Assembly: GCF_000184705.1 (NCBI RefSeq)
Contig: NC_014831.1
Span: 434,001-498,000, forward strand
Direction: 5' to 3'
DNA: 64,000 nt
Origin: Thermaerobacter marianensis DSM 12885
Lineage (GTDB): Bacteria > Bacillota > Sulfobacillia > Thermaerobacterales > Thermaerobacteraceae
Shown: positions 24,932 through 34,332 of the stretch, piece after piece
Layout: each line of letters opens with the position of its first letter
Numbering within the stretch: the first letter of the stretch is position 1
Translations under genes and position numbers: made by a program
The notes under the pieces: generated by a model
What the model was told of the DNA's origin: nothing
What the model saw: the letters and a program-made list of their open reading frames with translations, nothing else
Database searches by the model: none

Positions 24932-26601
24932 TCACGTTCCCGTCGCACCGGCAAAACGCGCCCGCAGCTCGCGCTTGAGGATCTTGCCCGAGGCGTTGCG
25001 GGGCAGGTCGTCGACGAAGATGACCCGCTTGGGCACCTTGAAGGGAGCCAGGTGTTGGCGGGCGTGGGCGATCAGCTCCTCCTCGGTGGCCCGGGCCCCC
25101 GCCTTGAGCACTACCACCGCCGTCACCGCCTCGATCCACTTGGGGTCGGGCAGGGCGATCACCGCCACCTCCCACGGCGGGGTGGGTGTAGAGGGCCTCC
25201 TCCACCTCCCGGCTGGCCACCAGGACGCCGCCGGTGTTGATCACGTCCTTGATGCGGTCCACCACGTAGAGGTAGCCCTCTTCGTCCATGTAGCCCAGGT
25301 CCCCCGAGTGGAACCAGCCGCCGCGGAAGGCCTCCTCCGTCTCCTCGGGCTTGTCCCAGTAGCCCACCCAGCTGGGGCGAGCGGTGGACGATCTCCCCCA
25401 GCTGGCCGGGGGGCACGTCCCGCATCTCGGGGTTGACCACCCGCGTCTCCACGTGCAGCACCGGGCGGCCCGCCGACGCCGGCCGGGCGTCGTGCTCCTC
25501 CGGGCGCAGTACGGTGGCCAGGGGCGCGATCTCGCTCTGGCCGTAGCAGTTGTACACCTCCACCCCCGGTAACCGCCGGCGCAGCTCCTGCAGCACCGGC
25601 ACCGGCATGATGGAGGCCCCGTAGTACAGCTTCTTGAGGCTGGAGAGGTCGTGGCGGTCGAAGTCCGGGTGGCGGAGGAAGTTGATCCACACCGTGGGCG
25701 GGGCGAACATGGACGTGATCCGCTCCCGGGCGATCAGGGGCAGGCAGACCTCCGGCACCGGCGCGGAGAGGATCCAGCCCGTCGCCCCCACCAGCAGCTG
25801 GGGCATGAGGAACACGTGCATCTGGGCCGAGTGGTACAGGGGCAGGGCGTGCAGGCAGCGGTCGTGGCGCTGGATGTCCAGCTCCACGATGCAGCTCAGG
25901 TACTCCGCCATCAGGGCGCGGTGGGTCATCATGGCCCCCTTGGGGGCGGCGGTGGTGCCCGAGGTGTAGAGCAACTGGACCACCTGGTCCTCGCGGACGC
26001 CGTCGAAGGCGCCGCCGTCCGTTTCGTCCCCTACGGCGGCCGTGGCGGTTCCGCTCCCCGCACTGGGGGTCCGCACCGCGTCCAGCAGCGACTCCATGGT
26101 CCCGTAGATCTCGGCCACCGCCTGGTCCCGCACCTCGGCCACGGCCGGCTCCAGCTGGGCGTCGAAGAACAGGGCGCGGCTGCCCGACTGGTTCACGATG
26201 TAGAGGAGCTCCCGCCCCGTCAGCATGAAGTTGATCGGCACGTGGACGAACCCGGCGCGAGCGCAGGCCAGGAACAGCAGCACGTAGGTGTCCGAGTTGC
26301 GGCCCAGCGCCGCCACCCGGTCGCCGGGCTCGAGGCCCCGGCCCTTGAGCCACCGGGCGAGGCGGGTCGCGGCGGCGTCCAGCTCGGCATAGGTCCAGCG
26401 CCGGTCGCCGAAGTGCAGGGCGATGCGGTCCCGGTGCTTGCGGGCGGCACGGCGCAGGGCGTCGCCGATGGTGTTGCGCAGCGCCCGGTCCATGGCGCGG
26501 CGGAGGGATTCGTCGCCCGCGGGGGAAGCCGCACCGGCCGCCCCGCCGCCGGATCCTGGGGGCGGGCTGGAACGGGCCGGTTCGTCCGCAGCCAGGCGCA
26601 T
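24932..26601 (-). pseudogene. long-chain acyl-CoA ligase, two frameshifts
   Basis: An AMP-forming acyl-CoA synthetase of about 555 residues if repaired. From ATG 26601 (AGGAGG upstream) the frame reads through the AMP-binding motif YTSGTTAAPKGA and NCYGQSEIAP to GEIVHRSPQL. It shifts near 25370 into GYWDKPEETEEAF, GWFHSGDLGY and RIKDVINTGG, and shifts again near 25165 into VAVIALPDPKW and the catalytic-lysine segment RNASGKILKRELR. Two frame changes point to a pseudogene or two sequence errors. The N-terminal 30 residues are Ala/Pro/Ser-rich. Confidence 0.85.
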
Positions 26602-26759
26602 GACAAGGGTCCTCCTTCCTGGCGGCCGTTCGTGGCCAGTCTTCGCGGCGCGTCGCCGTGGGGGGCCCGCGTGGGCATCCCGCCGTCGCGGAGCGCTGGC
26701 CCGGGGGCCGGTCCGTCCGGATGGGAAGAACGGGCGCCCGGGCGGCGGTGGCGGGTGGA

Positions 26760-28400
26760 TCAGCCACCTGCCACCAGGTGGTCCCGGAACCGCTCCCGCA
26801 GGGCCGCCTTGAGAAACTTGCCCGTGGACGTGCGGGGGATCTCGGGCACGAAGACCACGTCGTCGGGCAGCCACCACTTGGCGAACTTGGGCCGCAGGAA
26901 CTCGATGAGCTCCTCCTTGGTGGCCGTGTGGCCCTCCTTCAGCACGACCACCGCCAGGGGGCGTTCCTGCCACTTGGGGTGGTGGACCGCGATGACGGCG
27001 GCCTCGGCCACGGCAGGGTGGGCCATGAGCTCGTTCTCCAAGGCGACGGAGCTGATCCACTCGCCGCCGGATTTGACCAGGTCCTTATCCCGGTCCTTGA
27101 TCTCCACGAAGCCCCGGGGGTCGATGGTGACGATGTCGCCGGTTCGCAGCCAGCCGTCGTCCGTCCAGCGGTCGGCGGCCTCGGGGGCGTTGTAGTAGGC
27201 GGCGGCGATCCAGGGACCGCGGATCTCCAGCTCGCCCATGGTCTGGCCGTCCCACGGCACGATGCCCTGCTCGTTGCGGGCCCGGATCTCCACCAGGGGT
27301 AGCGGCCGCCCCTGCTTGGCCCGCACCTCGTACTGGACATCCGCCGGGGCACCGGCCAGGTCGGCAGGAAGACGGGAGATGGTGCCCACGGGGGACGTCT
27401 CCGTCATGCCCCAGCCGTGGACCACCCGCAGTCCGTGGCGCTCCTGGAAGCCGCGGATCATGCCCTTGGGGGCGGCCGAGCCGCCGATCAGCATGGCCCG
27501 CAGGCTGGAGAGATCCCAGCGGCCTGGGTTCTTGTCCAGTTCCTGTAGGATGCCCAGCCAGATGGTGGGCACGCCGGCCGTCACGGTGACGCGCTCCTGG
27601 GCGAAGTCCTCCAGCAGGCTGACGGGGTCCAGGTGCGGGCCGGGGAAGACCTGCTTGGCCCCCACCATGGTGGCGGTGAAGGGCATCCCCCAGGCGTTGG
27701 CGTGGAACATGGGGACCACGGGCAGGCAGCAGTCGGCCTCGCCGATGCCCACGCCGTCGGGCAGGGCGGTGCCCAGGGAGTGGAGGACCAGGGCGCGGTG
27801 GGAGTAGAGCACGCCCTTGGGCCGGCCCGTGGTGCCCGAGGTGTAGCACATGGCCGCGGCTTCCCGTTCGTCCAGGTCGGGCTCCCGGTAGCGGGACGGA
27901 TCGGCGGCGGCGAGCAGCTCCTCGTAGTCGAGGAGGGTGCCGCCGTCGGGGCCGGCGGCGGCCGGCACGCTGCCGCCCACGACGATCACGTGCTCCAGCT
28001 GCACGTGGTCCTTGAACTGCTGGTAGAGCGGCAGCAAGGTGCGGTCGACGATCAGCACCTTGTCCCCGGCGTGCTGGACGATGTAGGCCAGCTCCGACGG
28101 GTGGAGCCGCAGGTTGAGGGTGTGCAGCACGGCGCCGGCGGCGGGGATGCCGAAGTAGGCCTCCAGGTGCTGGTACTGGTTCCACATCAGGGTGGCGACC
28201 CGGTCGCCGCGCCCGACGCCCAGCTCCTGCAACGCCACCGCCAGGCGGCGGGCCCGCTGGGTGAAGTCCCGGTAGGTGTAGCGGTGGAAGGACTTGTCGG
28301 GCAGGCGGGTGACGATCTCCCGGTGGCCGAAGAGGGCCTCCGCCCGCCGGAAGATGGTGAGCAGCGTCAGGGGGAAGTCCATCATGAGTCCCTGCAGCAC
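26760..28400 (-). CDS. long-chain fatty-acid/acyl-CoA ligase
   Basis: An intact 546-residue AMP-forming ligase that activates a fatty or other carboxylic acid to its CoA thioester. Motifs are CYTSGTTGRPKGVLYSH near residue 190, GWGMTETSP near 335, WLRTGDIV and DRDKDLVKSGGEWIS near 430, and the C-terminal PRTSTGKFLK lysine near 525. It resembles FadD/AlkK-type medium- to long-chain ligases. The GTG at 28400 is chosen for AGGAGGACC seven bases upstream; ATG codons five and six residues later are alternatives. It overlaps the end of the upstream racemase relic. Confidence 0.93.
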   Translation of the reverse strand: MLQGLMMDFPLTLLTIFRRAEALFGHREIVTRLPDKSFHRYTYRDFTQRARRLAVALQELGVGRGDRVATLMWNQYQHLEAYFGIPAAGAVLHTLNLRLHPSELAYIVQHAGDKVLIVDRTLLPLYQQFKDHVQLEHVIVVGGSVPAAAGPDGGTLLDYEELLAAADPSRYREPDLDEREAAAMCYTSGTTGRPKGVLYSHRALVLHSLGTALPDGVGIGEADCCLPVVPMFHANAWGMPFTATMVGAKQVFPGPHLDPVSLLEDFAQERVTVTAGVPTIWLGILQELDKNPGRWDLSSLRAMLIGGSAAPKGMIRGFQERHGLRVVHGWGMTETSPVGTISRLPADLAGAPADVQYEVRAKQGRPLPLVEIRARNEQGIVPWDGQTMGELEIRGPWIAAAYYNAPEAADRWTDDGWLRTGDIVTIDPRGFVEIKDRDKDLVKSGGEWISSVALENELMAHPAVAEAAVIAVHHPKWQERPLAVVVLKEGHTATKEELIEFLRPKFAKWWLPDDVVFVPEIPRTSTGKFLKAALRERFRDHLVAGG

Positions 28401-29577
28401 GATGGGTCCTCCTCTCGCGGGGGGCGGCCCCGGATCCCCAGCGCCGGGGCCGGCCCCGGGGTGTGGCTCATCGGCGTCGCGGAACGTCCTGCAGGCTGGT
28501 TCCCTCGCCGGTCCGGCCGGGTCACCTCCTCTCGCCGAAGGCATGGGGCCGGGGCCGTCAGCCGGCGGCGGCCGGCCGGCGCCGGCCCGGACCCGGGCCC
28601 CGTGCGGACGGCCGCGAGGGGCAGGTCCCGCTGGCGGGCCCAGGCCTCCCACTCGGCGGCCGGGCGCCGGCGGAAGACCGCCGCCAAGCGCTCTTCCACG
28701 CCGGGCGGCAGGCCGGGGCCGGGCGGGCCGAGTTCATCGAGAAGACGCCGGGCGAAGTGCGGTTCCAGGGCGGCCACCGCCACCCAGCCGTCCCGGGCGG
28801 GATAGCAACGGTACAGGGGCAGGCCGCCGCCCAGCAGCCCGCCGGGGGCCGTCAGGCCGTGCCGGAGGGGGGCGGCCAGGGCGTGGGCGGCCTCGGCCAG
28901 GCTGACCTCGACGTAGCGCGGGGAGGGGGTGGCGCCGCCGTCGGCTCCGTCGCCTTGGGGCCGGGTCGGGACCCGCTCCTGCTCCCAGCGCCGTTCCCGG
29001 TCCGCGTCCCGCTCCCGTTCCCGGGCCAGCAGCAGCGCCAGGGCGGCCGCCACGGCTCGCTCGGCCCCCCCAGGTCGGCCAGCAGGGTGCGGGGCAGGGC
29101 GGGCGGGTCCAGCAGGCCGGTCTCCGCCAGGTAGGTGAGGTCGTGGCCGGGTTCTTCCTGGCGGGGCGCCGGGTAGCCCACGATGGCCACGTGAACGAGG
29201 TGGGGAAACCGGCGGGCCAGAGCGGCGGGTCCCAGCCCCAGCCGCGCCAGGGCCGACGGCCGCTGGGCGGTGAGGAGCAGGTCGGCATGGGCCAACCGCT
29301 CATCCAGGGCGGCCCGCCCGGCCGGGGTCTTGAGGTCCAGGCGCACGACCTCCTGGCCGGCGGTCAGTTCCTCGTACCACGCGGGGGCGGCGGCGGCCAG
29401 CGGGTCGCCGCCGGGGGGTTCGACCTTGCAAACCGTGGCACCCAGCGCCTGCAGCCGGGCAGCGGCCACGGGCCCGGGGACGTTGACGGCCAGGTTGACC
29501 ACCCGGTATCCCCGCAGGGGGGCCAGGGGTGGGGGCGGCGCGGGGGAGGGGCGAGCGTCGACGGGTACGGCCGGCAC
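28382..29577 (-). pseudogene. CaiB/BaiF family CoA-transferase / alpha-methylacyl-CoA racemase, frameshifted
   Basis: The frame from 29577 encodes LRGYRVVNLAVNVPGPVAAARL, KVEPPGGDP, the GHDLTYLAETGLLD segment that carries the catalytic Asp in the racemase branch, and LLADLGG. It then shifts at a seven-G tract (29071-29077) and continues in another frame as VAAALALLLARERE and DGWVAVAALEPHFARRLLDELG. One more G would restore the frame. The whole matches AMACR-type proteins, which epimerise 2-methylacyl-CoA. Replication slippage, phase variation or a base-calling error are all possible. Confidence 0.8.
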
Positions 29578-29723
29578 CCCCGATTTCGTCGCCTAGAATG
29601 GTGGTGGACACGGAATTCGCCGCCCGCCGCCCCCGTCCTGCCGAGATGCCTGCGAAATCACCCCTCGAATCCGCTGCGGTCCGGCCGGCCCGTTCACGGG
29701 ATCCGCCCGGTGCCCTTGGGACC

Positions 29724-30737
29724 TTACGCCTCCGCCAGGGCCCGGTAGAGCAAGGGCAGCGAGACGTCGTAACGGTGGGCGGTGCCGAAATGCCCGCCGT
29801 CGAACTCCTCGTAGACGTGGGGGATGCCGAGTTGCTGGAGCAGCCGGTGGAGCTGGCGCGCTCCCCAGAGCAGGTTGAACTCGTCCTGCCGGCCGCAGTC
29901 CACGTACAGCAACCGCAGGCTCTGCAACGCACCGGCCACCCGGGGTGCCAGGCGAACGGGATCGAGGGCCAGCCAGCGCTCCCAGACCTCGGGGCGGAGG
30001 GCGCCGGTCTCCAGGTCCACCGGCAGGGCGATGCCGTAGGGCGCCTCGGGGTCCGGCGAGTAGCAGGCGGCCATGGCCAGCACGTTCAGCGAGGCGTGCC
30101 ACGGCCCGCCCGGCCCCTGGCCGCGGGCCCGCATCTGCCGGTACGCCTCCAGGTACGCGTCCAGGCCGCCCAGCTGGTCCAGGTGCCGCAGGAACTTGGG
30201 GAAGTCGGGAAGGTAGCAGTATTCGAAGGCCATGTCGCCGGAGTGGCAGGCGCACGCCCGGAAGAGCTCGGGGTGCCGGGCCGCCTGGATGAAGGCCCCG
30301 TACCCGCCCGACGACTTGCCCACCACCCCGTGGGCCCGCACGCGGTAGTGCTGCTCCACCAGCGGCACCAGCTCCTGGACCAGGTAGTCCTCGTAGCGAC
30401 CGACGGCCGGCGAGTTCAGGTACTGGCTGCCCCCCAGGAAGGTGAAGCAGTCGGGCAGGGCGAAGACCGCCGGGCCGATCCGGCCCTCGGCGTAGAGCCG
30501 GCCCAGCCGCTCGGGCAGGTTCTCCTCCCACGGGTCGTAGTTGAGCAGGCGGGGGCCGGTTCCGCCGAAGCCCGAGAGCACCCAGATGCAGGGGACGGGG
30601 CCCGCCGGCAGCCCGTCGGGAGGAACCAGCACCCACAGGGAGCGCTCCACGGGGTCGTCCCAGGGGTTGCCCTCCAGCACGCGGCTGCGGTGGCGGTACT
30701 CGACGGCCTGGAAGGGCGGATAGAGGGACCGGTGCAC
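29724..30737 (-). CDS. esterase D-like alpha/beta hydrolase
   Basis: A protein of about 337 residues of the putative-esterase family (S-formylglutathione hydrolase/antigen 85 type). The nucleophile is in GVVGKSSGGYGA near residue 140, an acid is in LYVDCGRQDEFN near 270 and the histidine is in FDGGHFGTAHRY near 310. The substrate is unknown; a role in releasing acids for the adjacent acyl-CoA ligases is an inference. The GTG at 30737 is preferred for spacing from GAGGTG; an ATG three codons earlier overlaps that ribosome site. Confidence 0.82.
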   Translation of the reverse strand: MHRSLYPPFQAVEYRHRSRVLEGNPWDDPVERSLWVLVPPDGLPAGPVPCIWVLSGFGGTGPRLLNYDPWEENLPERLGRLYAEGRIGPAVFALPDCFTFLGGSQYLNSPAVGRYEDYLVQELVPLVEQHYRVRAHGVVGKSSGGYGAFIQAARHPELFRACACHSGDMAFEYCYLPDFPKFLRHLDQLGGLDAYLEAYRQMRARGQGPGGPWHASLNVLAMAACYSPDPEAPYGIALPVDLETGALRPEVWERWLALDPVRLAPRVAGALQSLRLLYVDCGRQDEFNLLWGARQLHRLLQQLGIPHVYEEFDGGHFGTAHRYDVSLPLLYRALAEA

Positions 30738-30839
30738 GGATGGCATCACCTCGGTTCGCCGGGTCGTGGGGCCGCGGTCTACCGGGGCCGGGGGCGGCCT
30801 GGGCGGCTCCGGCGCACCCCCGGGTCACGGCCCGCGATG

Positions 30840-30857
30840 TGGTACCTTCTAAGTTAG
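30840..30857 (+). promoter_or_regulatory. candidate promoter and operator of the alcohol dehydrogenase operon
   Basis: TGGTACCTT (30840-30848) resembles an extended -10, followed at once by the short palindrome CTAAGTTAG (30849-30857) at the expected transcription start. No good -35 is seen. Confidence 0.35.
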
Positions 30858-30907
30858 TCCCAAACGGGCGTGCAAGCGCCAGACTCCGGGCGGATGGAGG
30901 GTGGCCG

Positions 30908-32074
30908 TTGCTGCAAGGATACCTGGCCGGCATCCGCCGGCTCACCCTGCGCCAGGTTCCCGTGCCCGAACCGGGTCCGGGGGAAGTGGTGGTCCGCATC
31001 CGCCGCGCCCTGACCTGCGGCACCGACCTCAAGACGTTCCGCCGCGGCCACGCCCGGCTGCCCGTGCCGGGACCCTTCGGCCACGAGGCGTCGGGCGTGA
31101 TCCACGCCGTGGGCGAGGGGGTCCAGCGCTTCCGACCGGGCGACCCCGTGATGTGGGTGCCCACGGCCCCTTGCGGGGCGTGCCCGCCCTGCCGGCGTGG
31201 CCAGGAGAACCTGTGCCAGCGCCTCTTCGAGCCGGAGCGGATGGCCCTGGGCGCGTACGCCGAGTTCATCCGGCTGCCCGCGCCCATCGTGGCCCGGCAC
31301 CTGTTCCCCAAACCCGAGCACCTGACCTTTGAGCAGGCCGCCTTTCTCGAACCCTTGAGCTGCGTGGTGCGGGGCTGGCGGCGCCTGGGCCGGCCCGAGG
31401 AAGTGGTGGTGATCGGCACCGGCACCATTGGCCTTTTGCACGTCATGGTGGCGCGGGCCCTGCAGGTTCCGCGCATCGTGGCCGTGGGCCGGCGGCCGGC
31501 GGGGCTCGAGCTGGCGCGGCAGGCGGGGGCCACCGAGACCCTGGCCGCCGACGCGCAGGACGCGGCGCCCCAGGTGCGGGCCCTGTTCGGCGGCGAGGGA
31601 CCGGCGGCCGTCATCGAGGCGACGGGCCGGGCCGAGGGGTGGCAGGCGGCCGCCCAGTGGGTGCGGCCGGGTGGCCGGGTGCTGCTCTTCGGCGGGCTGG
31701 CCGGCGGCACCTGGGTCCACTTCGAGGCTTTCCGCCTCCACTACGAAGAGGTCGACCTGATCGGGTCCTTCCACTACACCCCCGCCGACGTGCGGGAGTC
31801 GTACGACCTGCTGGCCCGCGGCCGGCTGCCGGTGGAGATGCTGATCACCCACCGGCGGCCCCTGGCCGAGCTGCCCGCGGTGTTCCAAGCCCTGGACCGG
31901 GGCGAGGCCATCAAGGTGGCGCTCATCCCGGACGGGGACGAACCCGCCGACGGGACGGACCCCGGGGCGGATGCCGCCGGGGCCTCGCTTGGCGGCGGCC
32001 AGGATCCCGCTGCCGGGGCCCGCCCGCCACAAGGGGGAACCCCCCGCGACGCCGCGGAACTTGGCGCGGGGTGA
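30908..32074 (+). CDS. zinc-dependent alcohol dehydrogenase, sorbitol/threonine dehydrogenase type
   Basis: A 388-residue medium-chain dehydrogenase. The catalytic-zinc cysteine is in LTCGTDLKTF near residue 38 with GHEASG near 62; the structural-zinc cysteines lie in CGACPPCRRGQENLC near 91-105. The NAD fold has VIGTGTIGLLH near 172. The acidic C-terminal 35 residues are low-complexity. The TTG at 30908 follows GGAGGGTGG and gives the usual LTLRQVPVPEPGPGEV start region. It heads a possible three-gene operon with a second dehydrogenase and a cupin. Substrate unknown. Confidence 0.88.
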   Translation: MLQGYLAGIRRLTLRQVPVPEPGPGEVVVRIRRALTCGTDLKTFRRGHARLPVPGPFGHEASGVIHAVGEGVQRFRPGDPVMWVPTAPCGACPPCRRGQENLCQRLFEPERMALGAYAEFIRLPAPIVARHLFPKPEHLTFEQAAFLEPLSCVVRGWRRLGRPEEVVVIGTGTIGLLHVMVARALQVPRIVAVGRRPAGLELARQAGATETLAADAQDAAPQVRALFGGEGPAAVIEATGRAEGWQAAAQWVRPGGRVLLFGGLAGGTWVHFEAFRLHYEEVDLIGSFHYTPADVRESYDLLARGRLPVEMLITHRRPLAELPAVFQALDRGEAIKVALIPDGDEPADGTDPGADAAGASLGGGQDPAAGARPPQGGTPRDAAELGAG

Positions 32075-32165
32075 GACGCCAAGCGCCGCGGGCGGCGCCG
32101 GAACCGTTGACGGATGAGTTCGTCGTGGCTGGCTTGGCCGACCACGTTGGGCGGGAGGGCTGTCC

Positions 32166-33491
32166 ATGGCCGAATCTGCCGCCAGCCGCGCCCCTGCGGG
32201 GCCGGTTCTTCCGGAACGGATGCGGGCGGCCCGCCTGGATGCGCGGGGGCGTGTGGAGATCGCCGAAATGCCGGTGCCCCGGCCGGGGCCGGGGGAAGCC
32301 CTGGTGCGGCTGCGGGCGTGCGGCATCTGTTCCAGCGACCTGCTGGACTGGTACGTGGCGGGCAAGGCCCGCGGCGGGCCCTTCGTCTTCGGTCACGAGC
32401 CCGCCGGGGAGATCGTGGCCTTCGGGCCCGGCACCCAGCCTCCGCCGGGGCTGGAGGTGGGCAGCCGGGTCTTCGTCCACCACCACGCGCCCTGTATGGC
32501 GTGCGCCGCGTGCCGGCGGGGGGACTACGTCCACTGCCCCGTCTGGCGCCGGCCCGGGCTGATCCCGGGGGGCATGGCCGAGTACGCCGTCGTGGCGCCC
32601 CAGGTGCTGCAGCACGACACCCTGCCCTTGCCGGAGGGGGCCGGGTGGGAGGTGGGGGTGCTGGTGGAACCGGTGGCCTGCGCGGTCCACGCCCTGCGGC
32701 GGGCGGGGTTCGAGCCCGGCTGGCGGGTGGCGGTGATCGGCGCGGGGTTCATGGGACAGGCCCTGGGCCTGGTGGCGCGGGCCTGGGGTGCTGCCGAGCG
32801 GGCGGTGGTCGACCGGCTGCCGGGCCGGCTGGCTTGGGCGGCGCGGCGGTGGGCGACGCTGGTGATCGACACGGGGGATGAGGGGCGCCCCGGGGCCGTC
32901 GCGGGCGGGGCGGGCGGGGGCCCTGGCATGGAACCGGCGGCGACGGCGGACGGTCACGCCGGGGAGCGGGCCGCCGGCAACAGGGGTGGAGGCACGCCGG
33001 CCGGCACCGGGCGCGCCGGGACCGGTCCGGGCGCGGTGGCGGCCGCCACCGGCGGCGGCGGAGGCGGGCGGGCCACCCCCGTGCCGTGGCTCCGCCCCGG
33101 TCCGGGTGCGGATGCGCAGGCCGTGGCCCGGATGCTGGAGGACCGCTGGGGCGAGGGGGCCGACCTGGTGCTGGTCACCCCCGCCGGGGAGGAACCCCTC
33201 CGCCTGGGCATCGCCTGCGCCCGCCCCGGGGGGACCGTGGTGATGTTCGCCCCCACGGCCCCGGGGTGCGACCCCGCCATTCCCGGGTACGACGTGTTCT
33301 TCCGGGAGATCCGGCTGGTACCCAGCTACTCGGCGGGACCCGGCGACACCCGCGATGCCCTGGCCCTGCTGGCGGCGGGCCAGGTCCCCGCAGCGGAGCT
33401 GGTCACCCACCGCTACCCGCTGGCCGACGTCGCCACCGCGTACCGCCAGGTCAAGGACCCGGCAGCGTTGAAGGTCATGGTGGAACTGTGA
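32166..33491 (+). CDS. second zinc-dependent alcohol dehydrogenase
   Basis: A 441-residue paralogue. It has RACGICSSDLLDWY near residue 55 and GHEPAGE near 77, structural-zinc cysteines CMACAACRRGDYVHC near 108-122, and the NAD fold motif VIGAGFMGQALG near 194. Residues about 235-312 are a Gly/Ala/Pro insertion within the nucleotide-binding domain, which makes it some 80 residues longer than usual. The ATG at 32166 follows GGGAGGGCTGTCC. Together with the first dehydrogenase it could form a heteromer or oxidise two related polyols; this is inference. Confidence 0.87.
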   Translation: MAESAASRAPAGPVLPERMRAARLDARGRVEIAEMPVPRPGPGEALVRLRACGICSSDLLDWYVAGKARGGPFVFGHEPAGEIVAFGPGTQPPPGLEVGSRVFVHHHAPCMACAACRRGDYVHCPVWRRPGLIPGGMAEYAVVAPQVLQHDTLPLPEGAGWEVGVLVEPVACAVHALRRAGFEPGWRVAVIGAGFMGQALGLVARAWGAAERAVVDRLPGRLAWAARRWATLVIDTGDEGRPGAVAGGAGGGPGMEPAATADGHAGERAAGNRGGGTPAGTGRAGTGPGAVAAATGGGGGGRATPVPWLRPGPGADAQAVARMLEDRWGEGADLVLVTPAGEEPLRLGIACARPGGTVVMFAPTAPGCDPAIPGYDVFFREIRLVPSYSAGPGDTRDALALLAAGQVPAAELVTHRYPLADVATAYRQVKDPAALKVMVEL

Positions 33492-33563
33492 CGGAGCCGG
33501 CTGCCGGGCCGGGCGGGTCCGGTCCGGCCCGGAGCCCTTGAGCGGACGAGGAGGGCATGGTCC

Positions 33564-34169
33564 ATGGACGAACGGGCTGCGGCGGCCGTTCCGGCAGTGG
33601 CCACGCCACCGGCGCCGGAAGGCGGGGAACCGGCCGGCCGGTCCCAGGGGGAGGCGGCACCGGCCGGCGGGCTGCCGGCGGTGAACCGTCCCCTGACGGC
33701 CGAGGAGTTCGCCCGCCTGCGGGTCCGCCGGTTCGACCCCGCCACCTTCCGCTGGGAGGGCATCCCCGACCAGGTTTACCAGGGACCGGCCGACCCGGCC
33801 CTGGGGTTCCGGGACGTGATCCGGCGCACCCTGGTGCCCGGTGGGGCGACCCCGGCGGCCTTCGAGGTGCGGTACTTCGAGGTGGCGCCGGGCGGCTACT
33901 CCCGCCTGGAGCTGCACCAGCACGTTCACGCGGTCCTCATCCTGCGGGGCGAGGGCGAGGTCCAGGTCGGGGACCAGGTGTACACGGTGCGCCCCTTTGA
34001 CCTGGTCTACGTGCCTCCGGAGACGCCCCACCAGTTCCGCCACCGGGGCGGGGAAGGGGACGAGCCTTTCGGCTTCCTCTGCGTGGTCGACGCGCAGCGG
34101 GACCGGCCGCGGCCCTTGGAACCCCGGGCGGGTGGCCACGGAAGCAGACCGGGCGCGTCCCCTCGGTAG
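33564..34169 (+). CDS. cupin domain protein
   Basis: A 201-residue protein with an Ala/Pro-rich N-terminal 45 residues, then a single cupin barrel near residues 90-175: GGYSRLELHQHVHAVLILRGEGEVQVGDQVYTV gives the first metal motif and YVPPETPHQFRHR the second. Such proteins bind a metal and act as sugar isomerases, dioxygenases or sensors. GAGGAGGGC precedes the ATG. Its place after two polyol-type dehydrogenases suggests carbohydrate metabolism. Confidence 0.82.
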   Translation: MDERAAAAVPAVATPPAPEGGEPAGRSQGEAAPAGGLPAVNRPLTAEEFARLRVRRFDPATFRWEGIPDQVYQGPADPALGFRDVIRRTLVPGGATPAAFEVRYFEVAPGGYSRLELHQHVHAVLILRGEGEVQVGDQVYTVRPFDLVYVPPETPHQFRHRGGEGDEPFGFLCVVDAQRDRPRPLEPRAGGHGSRPGASPR

Positions 34170-34179
34170 CGGCCCCTGC

Positions 34180-34210
34180 GGCAGCCGGACCGCACGGGTC
34201 CGGCGCTGCC
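34180..34210 (+). terminator. stem-loop after the cupin gene
   Basis: GGCAGCCGGACC pairs with GGTCCG and, past a two-base bulge, GCTGCC, over a short loop, 10 bases after the stop. No T-run, so possibly a Rho-dependent or processing stem. Confidence 0.5.
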
Positions 34211-34332
34211 ACTTGCCACAAGGGCGCCCGCGCGCCGGCGGCGGTCGGTGACGGCTGGTCGCGGCATCCGGCGCCAGGGGAGTGCGCCCTGACCTGTTGG
34301 ATGCCGGCTCACGGCCGGCGGGGCGGGCGCAT

